Of a DNA stretch of 24,406 nt, positions 1 through 7,388 are shown in pieces. The stretch's first letter is position 1; every line of letters begins with the position of its first letter. Location: positions 1 to 24,406 of the forward strand of contig SLDH01000011.1 of assembly GCA_007125415.1 (NCBI GenBank), given 5' to 3'. Made by a program: the position numbers and the translations under genes. Under the pieces are notes generated by a model. That model searched no databases, was not told the DNA's origin, and saw only the letters and a program-made list of their open reading frames with translations. The DNA is from Roseovarius sp. Lineage in GTDB: Bacteria > Pseudomonadota > Alphaproteobacteria > Rhodobacterales > Rhodobacteraceae.

Positions 1-30
1 CGGGGCTGCAGTGCTTTATGGTCGCCAGAT

Positions 31-60
31 ACGTTCCGAACGTTGAGTTACTTGCAACGT
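31..60. repeat. nested ACGTT inverted repeats
   Basis: ACGTTC (31-36) and GAACGT (38-43) form a near-continuous palindrome around one central base. Overlapping it, ACGTTG (40-45) pairs with CAACGT (55-60). The stretch is noncoding and lies at the window edge, downstream of phnM. It could be an operator for a gene outside the window; nothing further can be decided. Confidence 0.3.
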
Positions 61-69
61 CGCAATGCG

Positions 70-116
70 CCCTCCCGGGGGGAGGGTCGGGCGCGGCCCG
101 GGCTGGTCGCCCGGGC
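70..116 (-). terminator. tandem GC-rich hairpins downstream of phnM
   Basis: Two perfect 7-bp inverted repeats lie back to back: CCCTCCC (70-76) with GGGAGGG (80-86), and GCCCGGG (96-102) with CCCGGGC (110-116). They sit about 85-130 bp past the phnM stop and could end the phn transcript or protect its 3' end. Neither is followed by a T run on the minus strand, so they do not make a classical intrinsic terminator. Confidence 0.35.
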
Positions 117-153
117 GAAGGCGTGGGGCAAGCGTGGCGAGGAACAATTTTCC
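100..153 (+). repeat. dispersed repeat, left copy
   Basis: This 54-base stretch matches 24199-24252 in the same orientation at about 49 of 54 positions by hand alignment. Both copies are noncoding and include the right half of the GC-rich hairpin region and a GGAACA-type sequence. It is probably a genome-wide intergenic repeat; two copies within 24 kb by chance is very unlikely. Confidence 0.6.
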
Positions 154-200
154 GCCATCTGTGTCAAAACAGACATGCGCAGGACTTTTTCAGCAACCTG

Positions 201-1346
201 TTAGGCCACCCGCCGTCCGCTGGACCATGTGCCACGGACTGCGGCAGATGAACCGGACCGGCGCACCCGGATCAGATCCGCGCGCAGGCCCTCGGCCAGT
301 GCCCCGCGATCCGACAAGCCGGCCGCTTGCGCGGGTGCCGAGGTGACGGTGGCGATCCCGCGGGGGGTGTCACCCCAGAGATCGGCCAGCATCAGCGCGC
401 CCCCCAGCAGCGAGGCCGGCACATAGTCGGACGACAGAATGTCCAGAAGATCGGCCTCGGCCAGGTCGTGGGCGGCGACATTGCCCGAATGAGAGCCGCC
501 GCGGATCAGGTTCGGCGCGCCCATCATCACCGCAATCCGGTTGTCGCGGCAGGCGACGGCGGCCTCCAGCGTCGTCGGGAACTCAGCCAAACCGGCGCCA
601 TGATCCGCCGATGCAGCGACATGGTCGGCTGTGGTATCGTCATGGCTGGCCAGAACCGCGCCCATGGCTTGCGCGGCAGTGACGGTTGCCGCCTCATGCA
701 CCGCGCGAACGCGGTTACCGATTGCCGTCTGGGCATCGACATGGGCCAGGAACTCATCTTCGGTCAGCCCGTATTTCCCGCGCATGTAGGCGCGCAGCGC
801 GTCCAGATTGGCGAACTGGCGCTGGCCGGGGGTGTGATCCATCAGGCTGACAATGCCGACGCGGTCATGGGCGCCGAACTTTGCCAGCTCCGAGGTCAGC
901 GTTTCGGAGCAGATCTCGGCGCGCAGGTGCAGGAAATGGCTTATCCTGAGCAGGCCGCGGGCCCGGGCGGTCATGATCTCGTCCGCAAGCTGGCGCGCGT
1001 ATTCCCCGTAATTGCTGTTGCCCGAGACAACCGAACCGACGCGCAGTGCATCGAAAACCGTCGTGATGCCCAGGGCGGCCAGTTCCGCGTCATGCGCGAT
1101 GATTGCCGCGTCATGCGGCCAGTGAACGCCGGGCCGGGGCTCGATGTGGCGCTCCAGATTATCGGTGTGCAACTCGATCAGCCCGGGCATCACCAGATCG
1201 CCTTCGCAGTCGATCGCTCCGGCCGGCACGGTGCTGCCGCTGTCGATCCGGGCTATCCGGTCATCTTGCATCACCAACACGCCGCGACGGACGCCGTCGG
1301 GCAGCACAAGGCGCGCATTTGCTAGGATCGTCTGTTCCATCATCAT
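201..1346 (-). CDS. phnM: PhnM, alpha-D-ribose 1-methylphosphonate 5-triphosphate diphosphatase
   Basis: A 381-residue amidohydrolase-superfamily protein. PhnM removes pyrophosphate from ribose 1-methylphosphonate 5-triphosphate, giving the 5-phosphate substrate of PhnJ. The metal-binding HxD (LIELHTDN, H60 and D62) stands where the amidohydrolase HxH/HxD motif is expected, and the length is normal for PhnM (about 380). Three consecutive ATG codons (1346, 1343, 1340) follow a GGGATGG-type ribosome site, so the start is uncertain by two codons. It lies 160 bp downstream of phnN, unlike the overlapping genes before it, so it may have its own promoter. The protein ends in GRRVA, which looks intact. 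The stop codon falls inside a sequence resembling an insertion-sequence end. Confidence 0.95.
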   Translation of the reverse strand: MMMEQTILANARLVLPDGVRRGVLVMQDDRIARIDSGSTVPAGAIDCEGDLVMPGLIELHTDNLERHIEPRPGVHWPHDAAIIAHDAELAALGITTVFDALRVGSVVSGNSNYGEYARQLADEIMTARARGLLRISHFLHLRAEICSETLTSELAKFGAHDRVGIVSLMDHTPGQRQFANLDALRAYMRGKYGLTEDEFLAHVDAQTAIGNRVRAVHEAATVTAAQAMGAVLASHDDTTADHVAASADHGAGLAEFPTTLEAAVACRDNRIAVMMGAPNLIRGGSHSGNVAAHDLAEADLLDILSSDYVPASLLGGALMLADLWGDTPRGIATVTSAPAQAAGLSDRGALAEGLRADLIRVRRSGSSAAVRGTWSSGRRVA

Positions 1347-1392
1347 TCCATCCCGGTGTTGGGTTTCAAGACCCGCGCTAAAGCATCACAAC

Positions 1393-1408
1393 GTCACGAA
1401 GCGGTGAC
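1393..1408 (-). promoter_or_regulatory. inverted repeat / weak Pho-box-like site upstream of phnM
   Basis: GTCAC (1393-1397) and GTGAC (1404-1408) form a 5-bp inverted repeat with a 6-bp spacer, about 47 bp before the phnM start. Read on the minus strand it begins TTGTCAC, close to the Pho-box half-site CTGTCAT, but the half-site expected 11 bp on (TCGTGAC) matches poorly. It could be a degenerate Pho box or an unrelated operator. Confidence 0.25.
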
Positions 1409-1429
1409 AATTTTCGCAAATATCAGCGC

Positions 1430-1537
1430 ATGAAACGCTATGCCATCCGGTTCGCGCCGCCCGGCGGGGCGCTGGACCTGTTCGCCGGAGGCGAGACGGA
1501 TGTCTTTCATCGGATCGACCATTTTCCGCTTGGCTGA
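1430..1537 (+). pseudogene. possible relic of a DUF1045 phosphonate-associated protein (N-terminus only)
   Basis: A 35-codon plus-strand frame between phnM and phnN begins MKRYAIRFAPPGGAL, which resembles the N-terminus I recall for DUF1045 proteins (RYAIYFAPPPGS type). These are 2H-phosphodiesterase-like proteins of roughly 230 residues, often encoded in phn operons near phnN and phnM. The resemblance ends after about 15 residues, and the frame stops inside the antisense of the phnN 3' end (31 bp overlap). Codon use is G/C-rich at third positions, like a real gene. It has no obvious ribosome site and opposes its neighbours. It could be a relic of an inverted gene or a coincidence. Confidence 0.35.
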
Positions 1538-2070
1538 AGTGCGGCGATGAGCCGGGCGATGCCTTCTTGCGGTGTGCCGTCATTGAGCACCCGGATCATC
1601 GGCAGGCCCGCAGGCAGAGCGCCGGTGTCGCGTTCCAGCCGCGCGTCAAGTGCCGCCCCGATCTCGCGCCCGCGCGCGGCCAGGCGCGCAGCCAGAACCT
1701 CGGGTGGCGCCTCGATCAGGATGGCGCGCAGGCCGGGAAAGATCCGCGCCGCTTCGGCCAGAATGGCCCGCGAACCGTTGAAGACGACATCGCGCCCGTC
1801 TTGCAGCGCCGCGAATTCCGTCCGCGGCAGGCCATAGCCCAGACCATGTGCGCGCCAGTGCAAGGCAAACTGCCCCTCGCTCAGGCGGCGCTCGAACTCG
1901 GCCTCGCTGATCCCTTCGAAAGGCTCGTCGCCGGTCCGTGGCGCGCGAGTGATCACCCGTCGCACCCGATACGCTTGCCCGCTGGCCTCCAGCCCGGCCA
2001 GCAGGGTATCCTTGCCGGCACCCGAGGGGCCGACTACGGCCAGAACCCGCCCGCTCCTCGAGGTGCTCAT
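1507..2070 (-). CDS. phnN: PhnN, ribose 1,5-bisphosphate phosphokinase
   Basis: A 187-residue P-loop kinase of the guanylate-kinase-like fold, matching the usual PhnN length. It phosphorylates ribose 1,5-bisphosphate to PRPP, returning the ribose carrier of the C-P lyase pathway to nucleotide metabolism. The Walker A motif GPSGAGKD lies at residues 14-21, and RVITRAPRTGDEPFEGIS matches the substrate region of the family. The start overlaps the phnL stop by 4 bp (ATGA), so it is translationally coupled as the last tightly packed gene of the phnG operon. The C-terminus overlaps the short antisense DUF1045-like frame. Confidence 0.95.
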   Translation of the reverse strand: MSTSRSGRVLAVVGPSGAGKDTLLAGLEASGQAYRVRRVITRAPRTGDEPFEGISEAEFERRLSEGQFALHWRAHGLGYGLPRTEFAALQDGRDVVFNGSRAILAEAARIFPGLRAILIEAPPEVLAARLAARGREIGAALDARLERDTGALPAGLPMIRVLNDGTPQEGIARLIAALQPSGKWSIR

Positions 2071-2744
2071 GCTGCCACCGCAAAACCCGAGACATCGACA
2101 AGCCGCGTGCAGACCTGCGCGCGCGCGCTCTCGTCATGGAAGATGCCCAGGATCGCGGCGCCCCGATCGCGCGCCTCACCGATCATGGACAATACCACCG
2201 CGCGGTTCGCCGCATCCAGACTCGCAGTCGGCTCGTCCAGCAGAAGCACCGGCCAAGGGTGCACGAAGCCGCGTGCAATGTTGACCCGCTGCTGCTCGCC
2301 GCCTGAAAACGTCGTGGGAGAGAGGGGCCAGAGCCGTTCGGGAATGTTCAGCCGCGTCAGGATCGCGCCGGCCTGCGACTCGGCCTCGGCCACGTCCACT
2401 CCGAGCGTCCGCAGGGGTTCGGCCACCACAGCCAGCGTTGGCACGCGCGGCACCACCCGCAGAAACTGGCTGACATGGCCCAGGGTGCCCCGCCTGAGGG
2501 CGATCACATCGCGCGGCGCAGCCCCGGCCAGCTCCACACCCGCTACCTGGATTGAACCCGCATTGATCCGATAGTTACCCCAGATCATCCGCATGAGGGT
2601 CGATTTCCCTGCCCCCGAGGCTCCGACCAGCCCGACGCATTCGCCGGGGCCCACCTCCAGCCGGGCGTCGGCCATTACCTCCAGCACCGCGCCACCCTGG
2701 TTGTGTAGCGTGAACCGCTTGGCGACATCGCGAACCGTGATCAT
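2067..2744 (-). CDS. phnL: PhnL, C-P lyase ABC-type ATP-binding subunit
   Basis: A 225-residue ABC ATPase. PhnL belongs to the C-P lyase machinery, not to a transporter; with PhnG, H and I it supports formation of ribose 1-methylphosphonate 5-triphosphate. Walker A GASGAGKST is at residues 41-49, followed by the FSGGEQQRVNIAR signature, Walker B LLLDEPTASLD and an H-loop FHDE. An in-frame ATG exists at 2810, but ATG 2744 is preferred: it follows GGAGAG at good spacing and begins at the family N-terminus (MITVRDVAKRF). It is the only lyase gene here with a sizeable gap (82 bp) before it, and it overlaps phnN by 4 bp. Confidence 0.95.
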   Translation of the reverse strand: MITVRDVAKRFTLHNQGGAVLEVMADARLEVGPGECVGLVGASGAGKSTLMRMIWGNYRINAGSIQVAGVELAGAAPRDVIALRRGTLGHVSQFLRVVPRVPTLAVVAEPLRTLGVDVAEAESQAGAILTRLNIPERLWPLSPTTFSGGEQQRVNIARGFVHPWPVLLLDEPTASLDAANRAVVLSMIGEARDRGAAILGIFHDESARAQVCTRLVDVSGFAVAA

Positions 2745-2826
2745 CTTTGCTCTCCAAATATCCACAAGGCGTTCGAACGGGGCGTGCTCCCATTGGCGCG
2801 GGGCGCGCATCCCCTCGCTTCGCCGG

Positions 2827-3606
2827 TCATACCTGCAGCACCGAACTCACCAGAAGCTGCGTATAAGCGTGCTGCGGATCGTCCAGCACCTGATCGGTCA
2901 GCCCCTCTTCAACTACCAGCCCGTCCTTCATCACCATCAACCGATCGGCCAGCAGCCGCACGACGGCCAGATCATGCGTGACGATCACCGCGCTCAGCCC
3001 CATCTGTCGCACGAGCCCGCGCATCAGGTCCAGAAGCCGCGCCTGCACGCTGACATCAAGGCCGCCCGTGGGCTCATCCATGAAGACCAGTCGCGGACCC
3101 GTCACCAGATTGCGCGCGATCTGCAATCGCTGCTGCATGCCGCCGGAAAACTGCCGCGGTCTTTCGTCGATCCGCTCGGCCGCGATCTCGACCCTTTCCA
3201 GCCAGTCCTCGGCCTGTGCCCTGATCTGCCCGTAATGCCGTGCGCCCACGGCCATCAGCCGCTCGCCCACATTGGCCCCGGCGCTGACGCCCATGCGCAG
3301 GCCGTCGCGCGGGTTCTGATGGACAAAGGCCCAGTCGGTGCGCGCCAGCATGCGCCTCTCGGGTTCCGACATCGAGAGCACGTCGCGCGGGCCCTCCGCC
3401 CGGGTATCGAAGACCACCGCGCCCGCATCCGGAGCAAGATATCCGGCCATACAAGCGAGCAAGGTGGACTTGCCCGATCCCGATTCGCCAACAATGCCAA
3501 TCACTTCGCCAGGCCACAGATCGAAGCTTACATCGGCGCAACCGCGCCTTGCGCCATAGCTTTTCGACAGTTCTCGCACCGACAGCAAGGGGGCTTGCTC
3601 ACTCAT
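2827..3606 (-). CDS. phnK: PhnK, C-P lyase ABC-type ATP-binding subunit
   Basis: A 259-residue ABC ATPase. In E. coli PhnK binds the PhnGHIJ core complex over PhnJ and is needed for C-P lyase activity in vivo. Walker A GESGSGKST lies at residues 40-48, then come the FSGGMQQRLQIAR signature, Walker B FMDEPTGGLD and the switch histidine in IVTHD. ATG 3606 overlaps the phnJ stop by 4 bp; the in-frame upstream extension would run into phnJ and is not family-like. The C-terminus carries the HAYTQLLVSSVLQV tail seen in dipeptide-type ATPase relatives. Confidence 0.95.
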   Translation of the reverse strand: MSEQAPLLSVRELSKSYGARRGCADVSFDLWPGEVIGIVGESGSGKSTLLACMAGYLAPDAGAVVFDTRAEGPRDVLSMSEPERRMLARTDWAFVHQNPRDGLRMGVSAGANVGERLMAVGARHYGQIRAQAEDWLERVEIAAERIDERPRQFSGGMQQRLQIARNLVTGPRLVFMDEPTGGLDVSVQARLLDLMRGLVRQMGLSAVIVTHDLAVVRLLADRLMVMKDGLVVEEGLTDQVLDDPQHAYTQLLVSSVLQV

Positions 3607-4463
3607 GCTGCATCTCCCGTCAAGGCGCCGACATGGCCTGCCGCGCGGCGGCTGTTGCAATGGTCGGTGTCGGAACAGATGAACATTCGCCTGCCTGCGT
3701 CATCGGTGATCACTTCGTCAAGATAGCTGCCATCGTCGCCGCAAAGGTCGCAGGCATGTGGTGCCTTGGTGGCGACAAAGGGGTGATCCTCGAAATCGAG
3801 GCTGATGACTTGCGTGTATGGCGGCACCGCGTAAATGCGCTGCTCGCGTCCTGCGCCGAAGAGTTGCAGTGCCGGGCAATTCGATAGTTTCGGGTTGTCG
3901 AACTTCGGAATCGGCGAAGGGTCCATCACATAGCGCCCCGACACCTGTACCGGATAGGCATAGCTCGTCGCGATCTCGCCATGACGGGCGATGTCCTCGT
4001 AAAGCTTCAGATGCATCAGCCCGTATTCCTGAAGTGCGTGCATCCGGCGCGTCTCGGTCTCGCGAGGTTCCAGAAAGCGCAGGGGTTCCGGAATCGGCAC
4101 CTGATAGACGAGGATCTGACCCTCGCTCAAGGGTGCTTCGGGGATTCGGTGGCGGGTCTGGATGATGGTGGCGTCGCCCGTGCGTTCGGTAGTGGCCACG
4201 CGCGCCGTGCGCTGAAAGAACTTGCGGATGCTCACCGCGTTGGTCGTGTCATCCGCACCCTGATCGATCACCTTCAGCCGGTCGTCAGGCCTCAGGCAGG
4301 CCGCTGTCACCTGTACGCCGCCGGTGCCCCAGCCATAGGGCATGGGCATCTCCCTGCTGGCAAAGGGAACCTGATATCCCGGCACGGCCACCGCCTTCAG
4401 GATCGCGCGGCGGATCATCCGTTTGGTGCCCTCGTCGAGATAGGCGAAATTGTAGTCGTTCAT
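3603..4463 (-). CDS. phnJ: PhnJ, alpha-D-ribose 1-methylphosphonate 5-phosphate C-P lyase
   Basis: A 286-residue radical SAM enzyme that cleaves the carbon-phosphorus bond. Four cysteines, C238, C241, C263 and C269, keep the spacing of E. coli C241, C244, C266 and C272. The motifs are CDLCGDDG and CSDTDHC; the last cysteine corresponds to the one proposed as the thiyl radical site. G29 in AVPGYQVPFAS aligns with the E. coli glycyl radical Gly32. All key residues for activity therefore look present. It overlaps phnI and phnK by 4 bp each. Confidence 0.97.
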   Translation of the reverse strand: MNDYNFAYLDEGTKRMIRRAILKAVAVPGYQVPFASREMPMPYGWGTGGVQVTAACLRPDDRLKVIDQGADDTTNAVSIRKFFQRTARVATTERTGDATIIQTRHRIPEAPLSEGQILVYQVPIPEPLRFLEPRETETRRMHALQEYGLMHLKLYEDIARHGEIATSYAYPVQVSGRYVMDPSPIPKFDNPKLSNCPALQLFGAGREQRIYAVPPYTQVISLDFEDHPFVATKAPHACDLCGDDGSYLDEVITDDAGRRMFICSDTDHCNSRRAAGHVGALTGDAA

Positions 4464-5575
4464 TCCGCTGCCTCCTGTCCTTCGGGGACCTGCTTACTTT
4501 CGTGATCATGCGCCGCCGCCCGCAGGCGCCGCACCAGTTCCAGTTCTGACTGGAAATCGACGTAGTGGGGCAGCTTGATATGCTCCAGAAAGCCTGTCGC
4601 CTGGATATTGTCGGCATGCATCAGGACGAATTCAGCATCCTGCACAGGGGCGCCCGTGCTTTCCTCCCCGAGTTCCTGCCAGCGCAAGGCGCGGTCCACG
4701 AGACTCATCGCGATGGCCTTGCGCTCCGAATGGCCCATGACCAGCCCGTAGCCGCGGGTGAACTGTGCCGGCTGCGTCTTTGAGCCGGTGAACTGGTTCA
4801 CTGTCTCGCATTCGGTGACTGTAATCGAGCCTAAAGCGATCGTGAGCCCCAATTCCGGGATCTCCACCTCGACCATCACTTCGCCAATGCGCAATTCGCC
4901 CACAAAGGGATGAGTGCGCCCATAGCCGCGCTGGCTGGAATAGGCGAGGCTCAGCAGGAAGCCCTCGTCGCCACGTGCGAGCGCCTGCAGGCGCAGCGCA
5001 CGCTCGGCAGGGAGTTCGAGCGGCGTGCGTGTCAGGTCGGGCGGGGGGGGGGCGCAGGCCGGATCAGGTGCCGGTTCCGGCTCGATCAGTCCTTCGCGGT
5101 CCAGATGCTCGCCGACGCGGGGCATCGGCCCCAGGGTTTCTGCCTTCGGGGCCTTTGGCGGCGCGCCCTCGGCGGCCAAGGCGAAATCCAGCAGCCGGTG
5201 GGTATAGTCGAATGTGGGGCCCAGCACCTGCCCGCCCGGCACGTCCTTGAACGTGGCCGAGACGCGGCGAACCACTGCCATGGTGCCAGTGTCGACCGGA
5301 CGCGATGACCCGAACCGAGGCAATGTGGTGCGGTAAGCGCGGATGAGGAAGATTGCCTCGATCAGGTCGCCGCGCGCCTGCTTGATGGCCAGTGCCGCCA
5401 GGTCGGCGTCGTAGAGCGAGCCCTCGGCCATGACCCGCGCCACCGCCAGCGCCATCTGTTCGCGAATCTGCGGCACGGTCAGTTCAGGGACGGTCGGATC
5501 ACCGCGACGGGCCTCGGCAAGAAAGGCATGGGCATTGTCGATGGCGCGTTCGCCACCCTTGACGGCAACATACAT
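4460..5575 (-). CDS. phnI: PhnI, C-P lyase nucleosidase/transferase subunit
   Basis: A 371-residue protein of normal PhnI length (about 350-370). PhnI is the catalytic subunit that, with PhnG, H and L, attaches the phosphonate to C1 of ribose from ATP with release of adenine; alone it acts as a purine nucleosidase. The N-terminus MYVAVKGGERAIDNAHAFLAE and the segment SLAYSSQRGYGRTHPFVGEL are characteristic of the family. The start overlaps the phnH stop by one base (TGATG) and the end overlaps phnJ by 4 bp. A proline-rich stretch around residues 165-190 looks like a flexible loop. Confidence 0.96.
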   Translation of the reverse strand: MYVAVKGGERAIDNAHAFLAEARRGDPTVPELTVPQIREQMALAVARVMAEGSLYDADLAALAIKQARGDLIEAIFLIRAYRTTLPRFGSSRPVDTGTMAVVRRVSATFKDVPGGQVLGPTFDYTHRLLDFALAAEGAPPKAPKAETLGPMPRVGEHLDREGLIEPEPAPDPACAPPPPDLTRTPLELPAERALRLQALARGDEGFLLSLAYSSQRGYGRTHPFVGELRIGEVMVEVEIPELGLTIALGSITVTECETVNQFTGSKTQPAQFTRGYGLVMGHSERKAIAMSLVDRALRWQELGEESTGAPVQDAEFVLMHADNIQATGFLEHIKLPHYVDFQSELELVRRLRAAAHDHESKQVPEGQEAAE

Positions 5576-6156
5576 CAGTCACTCTCCACTTGAGTGCTGC
5601 GCGGCAGCCCGGCAAGCCGGTCGCCACAGGTGAACAGCGTATCGAACCCCAGCGGAAAGCGCGCGTGATTTGCCCTGAAAGCTGCGATTTCCGGCAGCGA
5701 CAGCCGCGCAGACGTCTCGATGCCGGGGCCATGCAGACGCCCGCCCGAAGAGTCGAGCCGGTCCGTTTCCACGATCAGTGTGGCGGCCCGGTCGGGGTAA
5801 TCGGCCGTGCCGATGGCAAAGCGGCTCACCGGCTGTAGCGCGGGCCATGTGCCAAGGGCGAACATCGCCGTTTCGGCGCTGACCAGCGGCGCGCCGGTGT
5901 GAAAGGCGATCCAGGCGCACAACGCGGGGGTGTCATGGCCGGGTGCCAGATAAAGCGGCGTCGTGTTGTCCAGCAACACAAGTGCCACCGCACCGGCAGC
6001 CGGCGACATGGGGGCGGGCGGCGTGGCGCCGTTGAGCCGGACGATGCTGCCGGGACGCGACAGCGCATCCAGGACCGAACGAAAGCCCTGCGCGGCTTCG
6101 ACGGGCATATCGCTGAAACCTCCGCTCAGCGCCCGATCAGGCGCGCTGTTCGTCAT
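5575..6156 (-). CDS. phnH: PhnH, C-P lyase core subunit
   Basis: A 193-residue protein matching PhnH length. PhnH dimerises and packs with PhnG, I and J in the C-P lyase core complex. GFSDMPVEAAQGFRSVLDAL near the N-terminus, followed by SRPGSI, is a family hallmark. A 4-bp overlap with phnG and a 1-bp overlap with phnI place it in the middle of a translationally coupled chain. No catalytic residues are assigned to this subunit from sequence. Confidence 0.95.
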   Translation of the reverse strand: MTNSAPDRALSGGFSDMPVEAAQGFRSVLDALSRPGSIVRLNGATPPAPMSPAAGAVALVLLDNTTPLYLAPGHDTPALCAWIAFHTGAPLVSAETAMFALGTWPALQPVSRFAIGTADYPDRAATLIVETDRLDSSGGRLHGPGIETSARLSLPEIAAFRANHARFPLGFDTLFTCGDRLAGLPRSTQVESD

Positions 6157-6593
6157 GCGTCCTCTCCCCGAACCATGGTGAAGAACTCGACCCGCGTTGC
6201 CCCGGCCTTGCGTGCCTGCGCCTCTCGCCGTGCCGTCTCGTCACTGGCGAGCGGTGCGAGGACGGTTGCCGCCAGCGCCGCAGCGCGCTCTGTCTGCAGC
6301 AGTGCATCCAGCACGGCCGCGCGCCGGGCATGATCCTTGTCGCGGCCCTGGACCCAGCCGTGGCCCACAGTTCCGCAATCCAGCCGCACCGAACAGCGGG
6401 TCGCGGTCAACTCGCCCAGATTGAACGGCGTGCCGGTGCCGCCCTGCCGACCCTGCACCATGACCGCCCCAACCTCGGGCCCTCGCAGCAGGCTGTGAGG
6501 GGGCAGGTCGGGGGACAGTTCGGCCAGTCGCTCGGGCCGGGCCCGGGCCAGGAGGCCCAATGCCTCGGCGCGATCAGGAAGGGGTGTAGACAT
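6153..6593 (-). CDS. phnG: PhnG, C-P lyase core subunit
   Basis: A 146-residue protein of typical PhnG size and the first gene of the lyase operon. PhnG is a structural partner of PhnI, H and J needed for phosphonate-ribose triphosphate formation. ATG 6593 (MSTPLPDRAEALGLLARA) is chosen because it opens the family domain and lies just past the operator and promoter region. The frame stays open far upstream through phnF, but that is antisense to phnF and not PhnG-like. Motifs include TGTPFNLGELTATRCSVRL and the GRDKDHARRAA segment near residue 100. Confidence 0.94.
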   Translation of the reverse strand: MSTPLPDRAEALGLLARARPERLAELSPDLPPHSLLRGPEVGAVMVQGRQGGTGTPFNLGELTATRCSVRLDCGTVGHGWVQGRDKDHARRAAVLDALLQTERAAALAATVLAPLASDETARREAQARKAGATRVEFFTMVRGEDA

Positions 6594-6614
6594 CTGGGTA
6601 AACCTGTCTATACT
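6587..6614 (+). promoter_or_regulatory. candidate phnF promoter
   Basis: TAGACA (6587-6592) and TATACT (6609-6614) are separated by 16 bp, each a 5/6 match to the sigma-70 -35 and -10 consensus. The -10 hexamer overlaps the left arm of the TGTCTA/TAGACA inverted repeat, which would fit autoregulation by PhnF. Confidence 0.5.
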
Positions 6615-6630
6615 ACTATATAAGTAGACA
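6605..6630. promoter_or_regulatory. candidate PhnF operator between phnF and phnG
   Basis: TGTCTA (6605-6610) and TAGACA (6625-6630) form a perfect 6-bp inverted repeat over 26 bp. Within it, the minus strand reads GTATAGAC (6606-6613), which resembles the core of the mycobacterial PhnF site TGGTATAGACCA as I recall it. The A/T-rich centre supplies -10-like hexamers for both directions: TATACT on plus (6609-6614) and TATAGT on minus (6615-6620, with a TTGCTA -35-like element at 6636-6641). Binding here would block both transcripts. Confidence 0.6.
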
Positions 6631-6671
6631 ACATTTAGCAAATCGCGGGTCAGAATGCGAGTGAAGATTTC

Positions 6672-7388
6672 ATGACAATCGGCCTGTCCGACTCCGATCT
6701 TCCGCTCTGGCGTCAGATCGCCAGGACGCTGCGGGCCGAATTGGCGGATCGTCAGCCGGGCCACCGGCTGCCGTCCGAGGCGCGGCTGGCGGCGCGGTTC
6801 GGCGTTAACCGGCATACCGTTCGCCGCGCGCTGGCCGCGCTGGCGGATGAAGGGCTGGTTCATGCGCGGCGCGGCTCGGGGGTCACGGTCACAGCGCCGC
6901 CGACGGAATATCCCATCAGCCGCCGAACGCGCTTTCACACCGCGATGGCTGTCTCTGGCCGGGTGCCCGGAAGGCAGGTGCTCAGTGTCGAGACCATGCG
7001 AGGCACCAAAGACGAGTGCGCGGCGCTGGATTTGCCTCCAACCGCAGTGGTGATCCGGGTCGAAGGCTTGACGATGGCCGACGGGGTGGTGATTGGCCAC
7101 TTCCGGTCGGCATTTCGCGAGATCCCGGGGCTGGCACAGGCACTCACGCGCGGTGAGGGGGTGACGCGCGCGCTCGCGGCTTGTGGTATCCCGGACTATA
7201 CCCGCGCCTGGACCCGACTGACCGCGGTTTCCGCCGACGGTTTGCTGGCCGGTCATCTTCAACTGCAGCGGGGCGATCCGGTCATGCGGTCCGAGTCGCT
7301 GAACCTCAACCCGAAAGGCCAGCCATTGGAATTCGGAATCACCCATTTCGCGGGCCACCGCGTGACCTTGACTATCGCGCCGGAGTGA
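6672..7388 (+). CDS. phnF: PhnF, GntR/HutC-family transcriptional regulator of the phn operon
   Basis: A 238-residue regulator with an N-terminal winged helix-turn-helix (about residues 10-75: LWRQIARTLR through GLVHARRGSG) and a C-terminal UbiC/HutC-type ligand-binding domain (about 95-235). PhnF proteins repress phosphonate genes until a phosphonate-pathway ligand binds. It is the only plus-strand gene in the phn locus, head-to-head with phnG, so it probably controls both the lyase operon and itself through the inverted repeat between them. The ribosome site upstream of ATG 6672 is weak. The gene ends 9 bp from the convergent stop of the hexapeptide transferase. Confidence 0.9.
   Translation: MTIGLSDSDLPLWRQIARTLRAELADRQPGHRLPSEARLAARFGVNRHTVRRALAALADEGLVHARRGSGVTVTAPPTEYPISRRTRFHTAMAVSGRVPGRQVLSVETMRGTKDECAALDLPPTAVVIRVEGLTMADGVVIGHFRSAFREIPGLAQALTRGEGVTRALAACGIPDYTRAWTRLTAVSADGLLAGHLQLQRGDPVMRSESLNLNPKGQPLEFGITHFAGHRVTLTIAPE

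Noticed and set aside
6594..7358. Upstream extension of the phnG frame to about 400 residues
   Set aside because: The extension is antisense to phnF, is not PhnG-like, and would place the operator and promoters inside a gene. It stays open because of G/C codon bias.
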